From NCBI GenBank assembly GCA_032173965.1, contig CM063292.1, forward strand, positions 8,466,001-8,530,000: 64,000 nucleotides of DNA. The letters run 5' to 3'. The translations under genes and the position numbers were made by a program. This DNA is from Sitta carolinensis. Taxonomy: Eukaryota; Chordata; Aves; Passeriformes; Sittidae. Shown here in pieces: positions 1 through 30,385 of this stretch (position 1 is its first letter; the number at the start of each line of letters is the position of its first letter). Below the pieces are notes generated by a model, which worked only from the letters and a program-made list of their open reading frames with translations, did no database searches and was not told where the DNA came from.

Positions 1-1224
1 AATTTCCATTAGGAGTGGGTAAAGGTTTTTTATTTAGTTTTGCACTCAAAATTCACTACATGTAAATGTTCTTAATTTTATGCCAACGTCTTTTCTATAC
101 TTACAGTAGTCACAGATTTACTACATTGCAGAAAATCCACATTTAACAAGAATACAAGCCACTCTCTTAGGAGGGGAGCTAGACATGAATGATGGTGAAA
201 AAAGCTAAAAGTATTTTATTGCTCTGTTAGTATCATTAGGTAAATCTTTTACAGTAGTGTCTCATGCATTCAGGTATTTTCAGGGCTCTTTACAAATTCA
301 AGCTATTTTTCAGCTTACTGCTCGCTTCACACTTACAATTTAATTTATTTTCTTTGTTGCCAATTTCTATGCTGTGTCAATCCTTACAATGGAAGTGCAG
401 AAGGAGATGGTCTCCATTAATGCAGTGGTGCTGCACATTTCTGTCATTTGATGTAGGAATAGCAGTGGAGCTCTTGACTGGCAGAGACTCTCTGCTTTAG
501 GATAAACTGAACAAACCTGACTTAACACAAAACAGCTTTTGAAAGTAATATATACGTTACTTTCTAGATAGAGAATCCAATATACCAGATATCTTTCTCC
601 CTTCTTTTTTTAAGATTACAGTAAAAACAATCATGGTAGCACCAAAGATGCTGAAACATAAATGTTTCAAATTTATTTCACTGTTGTATTGCAATTACAT
701 ACTGTGCCTTTTATTTGTTTAGAGTTGTGAAGATAACTTATAAAGTATTCTCTAACTAAGCTGGATGTTTGAACATCCTCTGAGTTCCTCAACCTTCTAC
801 CCTATGCTCACAAGAAAGTACCTATGGTAACTGTACATTGAGATAATGCCTTTAGTTCTTCCAAATCTAACTGTAATGGACTTCAAGCTGGAGTGGTATA
901 GCCTCAAAAAAGTAGAAAACAGAATATCTGGGTTATAATATAGAGCAAAAATTGAAATATAAATATTCTTTAAATATTATTACAACTAGTCACAAGTCTC
1001 CAGGTGATGATACAAATGCAATGAATGCAGATATGCAATGCACAAATACAATGGAAGAAGACACCAGTGAAAATTACAATGATGATCTATTTGGTTTTTT
1101 CAAAACTTTTAAAGATAATCTATTCATAAGTCTTCCATAAAAACACTGACACAGATGAACTATTTTTCTCATTAAAAAACTCAAGCATTTCACAAGAGAT
1201 ACTTAGCTTAGAACCACTGCTTAC
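1..1224. other. CEP89 intron 17 (partial)
   Basis: AT-rich sequence downstream of the last visible CEP89 exon, whose GTAAGC donor is at 1224-1219. I find no further CEP89 exon on the minus strand; the expected next residues (human GYKKQAALKLG) are not encoded here, so the remaining exons must lie left of the window. No repeat family was recognised. Confidence 0.7.
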
Positions 1225-21395
<20,171 letters not shown>

Positions 21396-21782
21396 CGGCA
21401 CGGCACGGCACGGCACGGCACGGCTCCGGGCACCGCCTCACCGCCGCTGCCGCGCCGGACGCTTCGCCCTCACGACCCGCCTGGAAACAAGGCCGCGGCG
21501 GATTCGCTGGGGCTCGCACTGTTCCAGTCAACGGGCGCCTTACTCAGCGCCCGCCCGGCCGTAGCAACCGTCCCGCGGCTCGGCTCGCTCGGCTCGGCTC
21601 GGGCCGGGCCGGCTCCTTCCACTCCTCTCCTCCGCCCCTTCACCCCTCTCGCTCCGCCCGCCCCTCCGCTTCTCCAGCTCCTTCCGCCCCTCAGCTCCTC
21701 CCGCTCCTCCTACCATCCCCCGCGGGGCCCTGCCGAGTTCCCGCTTGGCGGCCCCGCTGTCCGCGCTACGCCGGGCCCGTGT

Positions 21783-22300
21783 GCCCGTGCGGCGCTCTCG
21801 CTGTCCCTGCGGCGCTCTCGCTGTCCCTGCGGTCCTCTCGCTGTCCCTGCGGTCTCTGCTGTCCCTGCGGCGCTCTCGCTGTCCCTGCGGCGCTCTCGCT
21901 GTCCCTGCGGCGCTCTCGCTGTCCCTGCGGTCCTCTCGCTGTCCCTGCGGCGCTCTCGCTGTCCCTGCGGTCCTCTCGCTGTCCCTGCGGCGCTCCCGCT
22001 GTCCTGCGGCGCTCTCGCTGTCCCTGCGGCGCTCTCGCTGTCCCTGCGGTCCTCTCGCTGTCCCTGCGGCGCTCTCGCTGTCCCTGCGGTCCTCTCGCTG
22101 TCCCTGCGGCGCTCTCGCTGTCCCTGCGGCGCTCTCGCTGTCCCTGCGGCGCTCTCGCTGTCCCTGCGGCGCTCTCGCTGTCCCTGCGGCGCTCTCGCTG
22201 TCCCTGCGGCGCTCTCGCTGTCCCTGCGGCGCTCTCGCTGTCCCTGCGGCGCTCTCGCTGTCCCTGCGGCGCTCTCGCTGTCCCTGCGGCGCTCTCGTTC
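21783..22300. repeat. 20-bp minisatellite in the CEP89/FAAP24 promoter (about 26 copies)
   Basis: The unit is GTCCCTGCGGCGCTCTCGCT, with a common variant TCCTCTCGCT in the second half and a few units shortened by 1-6 bases. The last ten units are almost identical, suggesting recent homogenisation. Long ORFs rich in SLRRSRCPCGAL result from the array and are not genes. Confidence 0.95.
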
Positions 22301-22445
22301 TCCGTTGCCGGCCCCGCTGTGCCGGGCAGTGCCGGGCCGAGCAGTGCCGACCGGCGGGTGCGCTCCGCCGCGGGACGAGTTGCGGTCAGCGGGTACCGGC
22401 TGGGCCGTTGTGCTTTTCCTTAGGTCGGGCTTTACCCTCCAAGGC

Positions 22446-22487
22446 TTGCATTCCCGTTAGAGTCAGAACACCGCGTAAAGCTGGCAA
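22446..22487. repeat. 42-bp duplicated segment, copy 2
   Basis: The partner of 20103-20144, located about 450 bp upstream of the FAAP24 start codon, just after the CpG island. It differs at three positions, two of which create a CGCG in place of CATG. Confidence 0.85.
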
Positions 22488-22934
22488 ACCTCAGCATAAT
22501 CTCTTCGCAATAACTCTCTTCATAACTGGTCTGCAGACTTCCACCAGCTGAGGGATGGAGGTGCCTCTGGAGTTGGCTTTGCAATTCAGGAGGATTTTCT
22601 CCCAGCAAGGGTGATGAAGGTATGGAAAATGTGGGGGTTTTCACCATCTGTGTGTTTTAATTCAGGCGTTTTACACACTGAGTGGTAAAGCTGAAAGTGG
22701 AATTTACAAGCCGGCACAACAGCCTGTATTAAAGTGACCAGAGTTGCTGGCCGATTTTTGTATATTCACCTTAACTGTAAGGAAGCTTGAGGAAGGAGAT
22801 AATGTCTCTTCCAGAACTTTGCATCCTAAGTTTATGATGAAAATTTGGAAGAAATTTGTAAAATGTCTCGCTATTTTTCCATGTTTCTTTCTAGGGTGTA
22901 ACTGCTACTGAAGGAGAATTTTAAAGGAGGTCTG

Positions 22935-25900
22935 ATGACAGCAAAAGAAAACTTTCCTGCCACAGCAGGATCTATAGTTGTCCCTTACGGGCATGTGGTT
23001 GGAAATGAGAAGTGGAGAGGGTCTGAGATAGCCCAAAGGCTACAAGGTAAGCACAAACAAATTGGAAGAAGAAAAGCAAGTAAAAGCAAGTCGGGCAAAA
23101 CGTTCCCCTCTGTTGCCCGGTAAATGCTCTTTGTGCCTGACTGGTCCCGTGTTTGTGGTACTGTGTTAGCAGGCTGAAAGATCCCCTTTGTTTGCCGGCT
23201 ATCTCTGGGACCAGCTCAGTTTCCAGAGTTGCAGAGCCCTGTAGGGAGGCAACAGAATCTGCTGTTGTGGGGCTTTGCAGATAATGCACCTCCTCTGAAC
23301 TCCCTTGAATTTACAGGTGTACTCTGCTACCATCTTGCTGGCACAACAAACTAAATTATGGTGGTCCCTCCAGAAAAACATGTGATATTTTTGTCCAAGT
23401 CCAGAGTTTACTGAGCAGCTCTAGTACTTTTAAATCTGAAAATTGGAGCTGCTATTAATTTGCATTATTAAAGACATTACACAGTAGTCCAAACTACTTG
23501 TAATAGATTTACTTAAAGGGGAAAAAGGCTTTTTATGAAGTTAGTTATGAAGTCACTAGAATTATTGACCCTTTAGGAAGGCTGTGCTATGAAGTAATTA
23601 TTGTTAGTATATTTTTAACTGTATTCTTTCTTCTAACAATCTCATCCTAAGGGAAAGTTCGACTCGTCTTTGAAGATGGCTTGGGACTGGTGGACTTTCA
23701 TCTTTCAAACAGAACTTGCATTTTACTTATTTCTGAAGCAGATTTGGTTGCTGGGGATGAATTCAAAAGAAGATTGGTTAGGTTTAGAAATGTAAGTGCT
23801 CTATAAAGAGAAAAGGAAAAGTTTTCACTTGATACTTGTTTATTCCATGCTTCTGAGAACATTCTTGTGTTTTTTTTAATTCCATTGGAGCTGACCTTTT
23901 GGGATAATTTTTACCTGAAAACTAAAAAATTCTGCAGCTGTGTGATAGTGCTGTAAAAAGCCTGTATTAGACCTGTTGCTGCAACTTACACTCTGCCTCT
24001 GATTTGCTGTTGGGCAGTTCATACTTGAAAGATTTTCTCTCTGTTACATTGCACTAACTTGTCATTAACAAGGCTTTTCTAATATCTTTTTCCTTTCAAT
24101 ATAGGCCAGCAGTCTGAGGGGAATTGTGATTGTAGAGAAGACCCCCCTCAGTGATCAGTACTTCTTTGGAGTACAAAAACTTGTTGTACTCGAACTTGGA
24201 ATGGTCTTGCTTCCTGTGGCAAATCAAGGAGAAGCTTCTCAGCTTATTATTCAGCTTGTAAGTTTCTGTGTTATATTAAAATAAGGGATGTATAGGAAAG
24301 CAGGTAGATCTCAATGATTATTTAATATAGAATACATAGGATCTCAAAGGAACACAACAAATGCTTTGAATGTAAGGAATAAATCTGCAACAGTGATACA
24401 GTGTGGGAATCACTAAAAGCAAAAGGGTTTTGGGAAAGCTGTGAAAGCAGGCCTCAGAGATCGAAGAAAACAAAATTTAGAGCTATGCTGTAGATGCTGA
24501 TTCAGAAAGTAAAGGAACAACATTAGATAGTGAGGAAGGACATTAAATAAGTTAGATTAATAAGTTTTTAATTGATGTTTAGAGATGTCTGAATGTCTGT
24601 TATACAGTAGTATAGTTCAGTGGGAAGAAAGCTCATTTGAAAACAAAGAAGGCTGACATATGATCCTGGATTTTTTAAAGGTAATCTTGTACTGAGGTGC
24701 CACTAGGTAGCATTAGACAAACATCACTGTCAAAATCAAAATCACCCTAAGATTTTGCTTTCTCTAAGGCTAGGGAAATTTTTTTTAATTTTTTTTTTTT
24801 TTTTACCCTCTGACTGCATCAAAAAGGTGAGAAAAACAATTGTTTTCGTTTGTTGTTGCTATTAAGAACTCGCTTGTTTCCTGGTAAGATGCTGTCGAGA
24901 TGCATGCTTGGAGAGCATGGGTGTGGTGTGGGTGGGCAGGACAAACAGTGACGAGAGAGCTCTGACCCCTGGTCTTGGAAGTTGTGGTTTATTGCAAAGG
25001 GCGTGGGTGCAGGGGGCTGCTTAAAGCTGCCAGCACAACTCAGAGCAGGGCCAAGAGACAGTGAGGAGAGAGAGAGAGAAGAGCAAAAGATAGAATAGCA
25101 GAAGATAGAAAAAGAGCCCTGAAATTCCTGTTACAATACAATAAATCTTCTTCCTTGCTGAATATTCTAATTCTTACTAACCAGTCTAGTACGAGATACA
25201 AATCCTATAGCATTTACATACAGCCTATAAGAATCATTATATTACCATACTGTGTTAGATTTTAAACCCTAAAACCTGCTCTTTGGACCCCTTCTGCCAA
25301 GCTAGTGGGGTCTGCTCTGCCCCTCGGAGCTGTCTGCAAGCAGAGGGCATTGTTTAATCAGAAGGGGATTGTAGTCTGGTTTTGTAGGCCTGAGGTTTCT
25401 GAGTTTCTAGACTCAGTTTCTTCATGATTTGGTTCAGGAAGACCTGGTTCTCACAGGCTTGACATAAACATTACAAGTGTTATTGTAACAAGAGTGATGT
25501 TTATGTCAGGTCTGTGAGAACCAGGTCTAAAACATCATGAAGAAACTGAGTTCTCAATGAGAAACTCAGAAACCTCAGGCCTAGAAAACCAGACTACAGG
25601 GGATTGCCTTCAGTGGCCAGACCATTGTTTTCCAGTTGTTCAGTAACTAACACTTGGTATGTCAAAGCTTGCTCTCATTCCAATCTCGCCTATAGTTTCT
25701 ATTGTTACTGTGACACGGATAGAAACACACAGTAACACACAGAACAGGGGTTCAGGCAGAGAAGAAAGTCTCTTAGTTTATTGTTGACCTCATATCTCTC
25801 AGTTTCTGGACAGTGACCAGAGATTGGACAGAGCAGTTCCCACCTCTCCATCTTCACTGCTCACTTGAGAAGTCCATCAGGTGATATCTTTTACAAAGGA

Positions 25901-26558
25901 ATGCAAACATGATCCTTGTTTATCTTACAATTCATGAGAACTGACTCCATTATACTAAAACAAATTAGAAGGCTGATTTTCAGGGACAACATTCTATATT
26001 TCCAAATATTTCTACGTTCTCAAAATCTTTTGCCAGGCAATCCTATGTATAAGGTTTTCCTGTTTCATCCTCCCCAAGAGCATGCAGTAAGGCAGTGTAG
26101 AATTAACTGCAGTGGCTGCAGTGTGGTGCCTGGACTGTGTCTGAGCGCTCTCTGTTCGCAGGTGTGGTCTCAAAATCTTTTTCCAGATAATCTTATTGAT
26201 AAGGTTTTCCTGTTTCGTCCTCCCCAAGAGCATGCAGTAAGGCAGTGTAGAATTCGCTGCAGTGGCTGCAGGGCTGTGTCTGAGCGCTCTGTGTCCGCAG
26301 GTGCGGGAGCAGAGCCGGGAGCGCGCTGCCAACCCCTTCGTGCGGGGCCCGCGGGCGCAGCGGGCGGAGCTGCAGGCGGAGGTGCAGGCGCTGCTGCAGG
26401 CGCTGCAGCGCAGCCCCGGCGTGGGCAGGAGCAAAGCGCTGCTCCTGCTGCAGCGCTTCGGCAGCATCCACCGCCTCTGCAACGCGCCCCTCAGCCAGCT
26501 CCAGCAAGCGGTCGGACACGCGGTGGCACGACAGATTTACAGCTTTTTACACTCCTGA
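22935..26558 (+). CDS. FAAP24: FAAP24, Fanconi anaemia core complex-associated protein 24
   Basis: FAAP24 is the non-catalytic XPF/MUS81-family partner of FANCM. It binds single-stranded and splayed-arm DNA and helps load the Fanconi core complex at crosslinks. Coding exons are 22935-23046, 23652-23791, 24105-24257 and 26301-26558 (TGA), all with GT/AG borders and compatible phases, giving 220 residues (human 215). Residues 1-135 form the nuclease-like domain; diagnostic strings are NEKWRGSEIAQ, FEDGL, EADLVAG and ELGMVLLPVA. The ERKx3D catalytic motif of active XPF nucleases is absent, as is normal for FAAP24. Residues ~165-215 form the tandem helix-hairpin-helix domain, with the hairpin PGVGRSKALLLLQRF at about 174. 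The first coding exon starts at acceptor 22893-22894, so an upstream non-coding exon is expected. Exon 4 is strikingly GC-rich compared with exons 1-3. Confidence 0.96.
24889..25702 (-). mobile_element. LTR-derived block (family D) in FAAP24 intron 3
   Basis: On the minus strand the block contains a purine/pyrimidine-biased U3-like tract, a polyadenylation signal in GCAATAAACCACAACTTCC (near 24985-25000), and a terminal CTCGACAGCA at 24889. This is typical of the 3' part of an avian retroviral LTR. It is interrupted by a palindromic insertion (25370-25598) and abuts the LTR at 25703. Its 5' boundary is uncertain. Confidence 0.5.
25370..25598. mobile_element. Palindromic LTR element with perfect 6-bp TSD
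   Basis: A 229-bp foldback begins TGTAGTCTGGTTTT and ends AAAACCAGACTACA. The left arm (~128 bp) is the start of LTR family B in plus orientation; the right arm (~110 bp) is the same LTR start inverted. The arms meet near 25497 at a GATGT/ATGT microhomology. The flanks are GGGGAT (25364-25369) and GGGGAT (25599-25604), a perfect 6-bp duplication. The palindrome was therefore probably inserted as a unit. Confidence 0.8.
25703..25991 (-). mobile_element. Solo LTR family A, copy 1, FAAP24 intron 3
   Basis: A 289-bp element with TG...CA ends (plus strand TGTTACTG...GGACAACA), flanked by a perfect 6-bp target-site duplication TTCTAT (25697-25702 and 25992-25997). AATAAA on the minus strand (25782-25777) sets the orientation as minus. 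Copies 2 and 3 are at 33032 and 34781. The short length and 6-bp duplication fit an alpharetrovirus/ERVK-like avian group. No internal genes are present. Confidence 0.88.
26015..26300 (+). repeat. Tandem duplication containing the FAAP24 exon 4 splice acceptor
   Basis: Positions ~26015-26161 are repeated at ~26165-26300. Both copies run from TCTCAAAATCTTTT through AAGGTTTTCCTGTTTC, CCCCAAGAGCATGCAGTAAG and TGTCTGAGCGCTCT to a CGCAG acceptor followed by GTG. The unit is 150 bp at its start and 139 bp at the acceptor because of an 11-bp indel. The downstream acceptor (26299-26300) joins exon 3 in the correct frame. The upstream one (26160-26161) would shift the frame. Confidence 0.9.
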
Positions 26559-26796
26559 GGGTGTTCTGCAAAAGGAAGATTCGGGGTTTTTTCTTTGGTT
26601 TTAATAGTGACGTGTTGTTGTATTGCACTAAATGGTTGGTTTGTTATACATGCACACTGGGTGAGTAATAATTGAGGGTATAAATAATGAATTAAAGAGC
26701 TCCAGGACGCAGGAAGCCGTGGGTTGCTGTGTAAGCAGAGCTTCAAAATTGTATGGCTGGAAAACTACTCTCCTCCTCGTATTTTGATAATATATA

Positions 26797-26802
26797 AATA
26801 AA
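26797..26802 (+). promoter_or_regulatory. FAAP24 polyadenylation signal (candidate)
   Basis: AATAAA lies about 240 bp after the FAAP24 stop codon, in an AT-rich 3' UTR, with T-rich sequence downstream. It is the first perfect hexamer after the stop. Confidence 0.65.
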
Positions 26803-27040
26803 AAAACATTTTTACTATATTTTAACCTTTTCACCCTTTCTCCTCCTGGTCTCTGATATCCTGGAGATGCTTCTCAGCCCCTTGGTTTATCAGTGTGACA
26901 AGCCAGAAAACTGTCATTAATTATGCAAATAGCACCCCTTAATGCTGGCTGAGTGGGGCTCGTTTCCATTGCCTTTTGCCACACAAAAGGGAAATTATTA
27001 TACACACGTGGTATGTCCAAAACCCTTTTTCCTAACCTCG

Positions 27041-27289
27041 TGGTGCAGCCTTGCCATACTGACCCTTCCCCTCTGGATGCCTCCCATTGGCTGTAGCCCC
27101 TTTCCCCCACACCCCCTTGTATCCTAAGGTTAAATTCACACACACACGTGGTGGGCTCTCTCTCTTTCCTCCCTGGAACAGATCCAATAAACCACCTGCA
27201 GAAGGACTGAGCAGGCCTCTTTTCTTTCACCCCTGTGGTCAGAGCTGGCCACTTACGACCACTGACAGCACTGGGGCACAGTGACAACA
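27041..27289 (+). mobile_element. LTR-like element between FAAP24 and RHPN2
   Basis: A 249-bp segment with TG...CA ends (TGGTGCAGCC...GTGACAACA), AATAAA at 27186-27191, and perfect 5-bp flanking repeats CCTCG (27036-27040 and 27290-27294). Composition and layout fit a short solo LTR on the plus strand. No second copy occurs in the window, so the family is unverified. Confidence 0.55.
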
Positions 27290-30200
27290 CCTCGTGCTAA
27301 TTTCTGTAATCATGGCTAGCAGCAACTGGACTCCAATGCTTCTTTTACATCTGTTCCTAGACATTAAGCTGTGCAAATTGCCTTGGAAAAAAAATCTGTG
27401 AAGTATTTTGCATCTATCTGGAACAAATAAAACAAGCATCTTTTTTCAGTGTCTGTGTTTAAAAATGGAAGAGCAATATGCTGGCTTACTTTTAGAAAAA
27501 ACCCATATGAATATATGCATAGTAATTTCTCAGTAACTGGAAATATGTTACATGTGTTTAAAAAGTTAGCATATATTGCTTTAAAGTAACAACTTTGATT
27601 TATAACTTCTTGGAGTTCCTTTGGAAAGTCCTACTGGAATACAGGTTTGAATTTACATTAACTAATTTCTCTCCAGTTCACAGTTAATAAATTTATTCCC
27701 ATGTATCCAAAATATTGGTTGATTCATGTTGTCCTTTTGAATATAGGTTACCATACTAATTAATAAATTGTAAAATATTTTTATATATCATAACATTTCA
27801 TGTTAATTATACTATAAAGAAAATAGTATGGGAAGCTTCAAACAAAATTCCTAATTCATACTACTCTTCCAGTATTCATATTTTGAAAATTTATTTGTAA
27901 AGAGGATTGGTTTTCCTGACATCTTGCATTTTATTTTAAGTTATCCTGTTTTCTAAGGGTAAAATTGCCTTTTTCCTTGAGGAGGTATGTGAAATGAACT
28001 TGCACACAACTTGGGAGTTTGGATCACAGCAGGAAGGCAGCTGAGCAGGAGTTTCCTCTCCCTTTTGTGGGAGCCTTGGCACCTCTGAAAATCATCTCCC
28101 ATACTGGTTAGCATGGCCAGCAGCTGGACCTGTCATTTATATTGACTCTGTACTGGGGATGAAAATTCATCTGTAACTTAAACATAATTATTTCATTTAG
28201 TGAGCAATAAACATCAGAATTTCCAAAAGTACAGAAAGAGACACTACTTTTTTTTTAGGCAACTAGGGAGTACTTTAAGCTTCTTTATCCATGGAGAAGA
28301 TTTGATTTCCTCTATTATTCCTCTATAAAGCTTTATTCCCTCTAAGGTTTCCTCACTTGGCTGTGAAGACTGAATTTCACATCTAAAGGCAGGTGGCTGT
28401 TAGGTTGCAAGACAAACACCTTTTCTCTGGGACAGAAGGCCTTTTGCTCAGAGCACTAAATACAGTTCAGGAAGGAATAATTAATGGATTACAGGCTGCA
28501 CTGCTGAGCTGTTGCTAACCTTTCTTTTTAGGATTTCACAGCAACCTTATAAATGCTTGTGGGAGGACCCTTGTTAGGAAAGTTCCTGTGTTCTGAGCAA
28601 GGACAAAAGGCACACACTCATTTCACTGCAAGTTAAACCAGCTGCCACTGAGTGCAGAATGAACCTTTAGTGAGCGGACAGAAAACTAAGAGTATTCATA
28701 TGGCACCTGAGAGGTCCAAATTTTTACCTGAATTGGGGGTGTGTTTTAAATTTAAAAAAACAAGCTTTCCTCAGGGACAAGCGAGTGTCATGATGGGAAG
28801 GGAAAGACAGTTAGGAGGGAAAAGAGGGAAAGTGTTTGCAGGAAGGTTCTCGGAGTGGTTTAAGAGAAATGAAGCACCACTACCAATACATATAAAATAC
28901 ATGTAAAAATACATGTAAAATGGAACTGCTAAGGATAGGCAAGACACAAGTAATTTATAACTTATTTTTATGTAACCTTTATAGGGAAAGTAGAAATATG
29001 TTTACACTCTTTGTAAGGAAGTTGGTTTTAAACTTAATTGATATTGCACAATACAGGACCTTAAAAGTTTCTTATCTCTAAACAACATTAGAGAAACACA
29101 CAAGAGGTATGGCAACAGTAAATAGCAAAAACCTGTCAATTATGCTTTATCATCCAAGTTGCAGCAGAATCAAAAAGCTACTACTAAATGGCAGCATCTG
29201 ATTTTTATTCTTAAATAAGGGTCATTGAGATATTTACACCTATTACATTAAGAAATTAAAAATGACAACTTTAAAGTTTACACCAAGATGCAGATCTGTG
29301 TGTAAATTCTAAGTATCTATCTACTCTGTAGATGGCAATGTTAACTAACACTACAGTGTTAGCAATTTTCAATGAATTTAAGGAAATAGGAGAATCTCAA
29401 AGAAATGCTCACCAGTTATTTTTTGTCCCCCTCCTCACTATAGATAGAGCTTGCTCATTAATTTTTCCAAGGACAGAAGGGTTTTTTTTTTTTGCTTGCT
29501 TGATGTGATAGTAAATAAATATCCTGCCACTTAGGCACTTAGCACAAGCACTTCTTTTTTTGTATTTTAATGCATCCCTGCAATTTATGTGCCCTTGAAT
29601 CAATATATTATAATATGTCCATTTTGAGATTTGTTTCACAGCTATCCACTTTATCAAGACTAGTGAGATACAAGTCTTAAGGTAAGGAGGCTAAACATTT
29701 GGAATAAAGCCTGGTTTTAACAATTGAATCAGCAGGCATTTAAAATGTTACCTGAATCAGAAAAAGAATAAAGTAAAAGCCTTTTGGAGTTCAAAAGACT
29801 TTTTAAGCCTTCTAATTCTCTTCCAGAATTAAATCACCTATTCAGTAGGCTACACCTGGTACTCTGAGGAAGCATCTCTGCATAAAAACTCTTTGACACT
29901 ACCCCTTGGCACAAGATTCTCTGAATAGTATTATTCCCTCTCACCTATGGTTTTTAAGATAATTCTTTCCAGTAGTGTTAAGTGATTTATTATTGACTCT
30001 ACACTTTAAGAACAAAATCATTCTTTAATGTGTCCCCTATTATTTTGCATTCAGCATCAAGTTTGTAATAAATAACTCCCACCTAGCATAGTTATGACTA
30101 TTTTTATGAAAAATCAGTCATAAATGTATTTTGAAATTCCAAAGGAGTCCAGTCCTCATGTAAGCAATTCTCTAAGCTACATCTTACTGCATTCCTCCCA

Positions 30201-30385
30201 AACCACTTCATTCTAACCTTCAAATACTTCAGTTTTACAGTGTCTGCCAGCTTCTGACCATGTGGCTCAATGCACAGCAAATGAAGTCAACAGTATTTGA
30301 ATTTATACAAACACATATGAAGATAAAATAATATTTTTATCTACATTTTAAACAAGAGTCACATTAACAGATACTTCTGAAAGAT
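27290..30385. other. Convergent intergenic region and RHPN2 3' UTR
   Basis: AT-rich sequence between the FAAP24 3' end and the RHPN2 stop codon. The RHPN2 3' UTR occupies an unknown part of its right side. Minus-strand AATAAA candidates lie at 29991-29986 and 29209-29204. I recognise no coding exon. Short ORFs here have no conserved features. Confidence 0.6.

Noticed and set aside
21745..22551. ORFs of 268 and 214 codons rich in SLRRSRCPCGAL
   Set aside because: They are translations of the 20-bp promoter minisatellite; no conserved protein.
25916..26668. 250-codon ORF overlapping FAAP24 exon 4
   Set aside because: It is in a different frame from the HhH domain and spans LTR, duplicated intron and exon. 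It matters only as the frame that the decoy acceptor would use.
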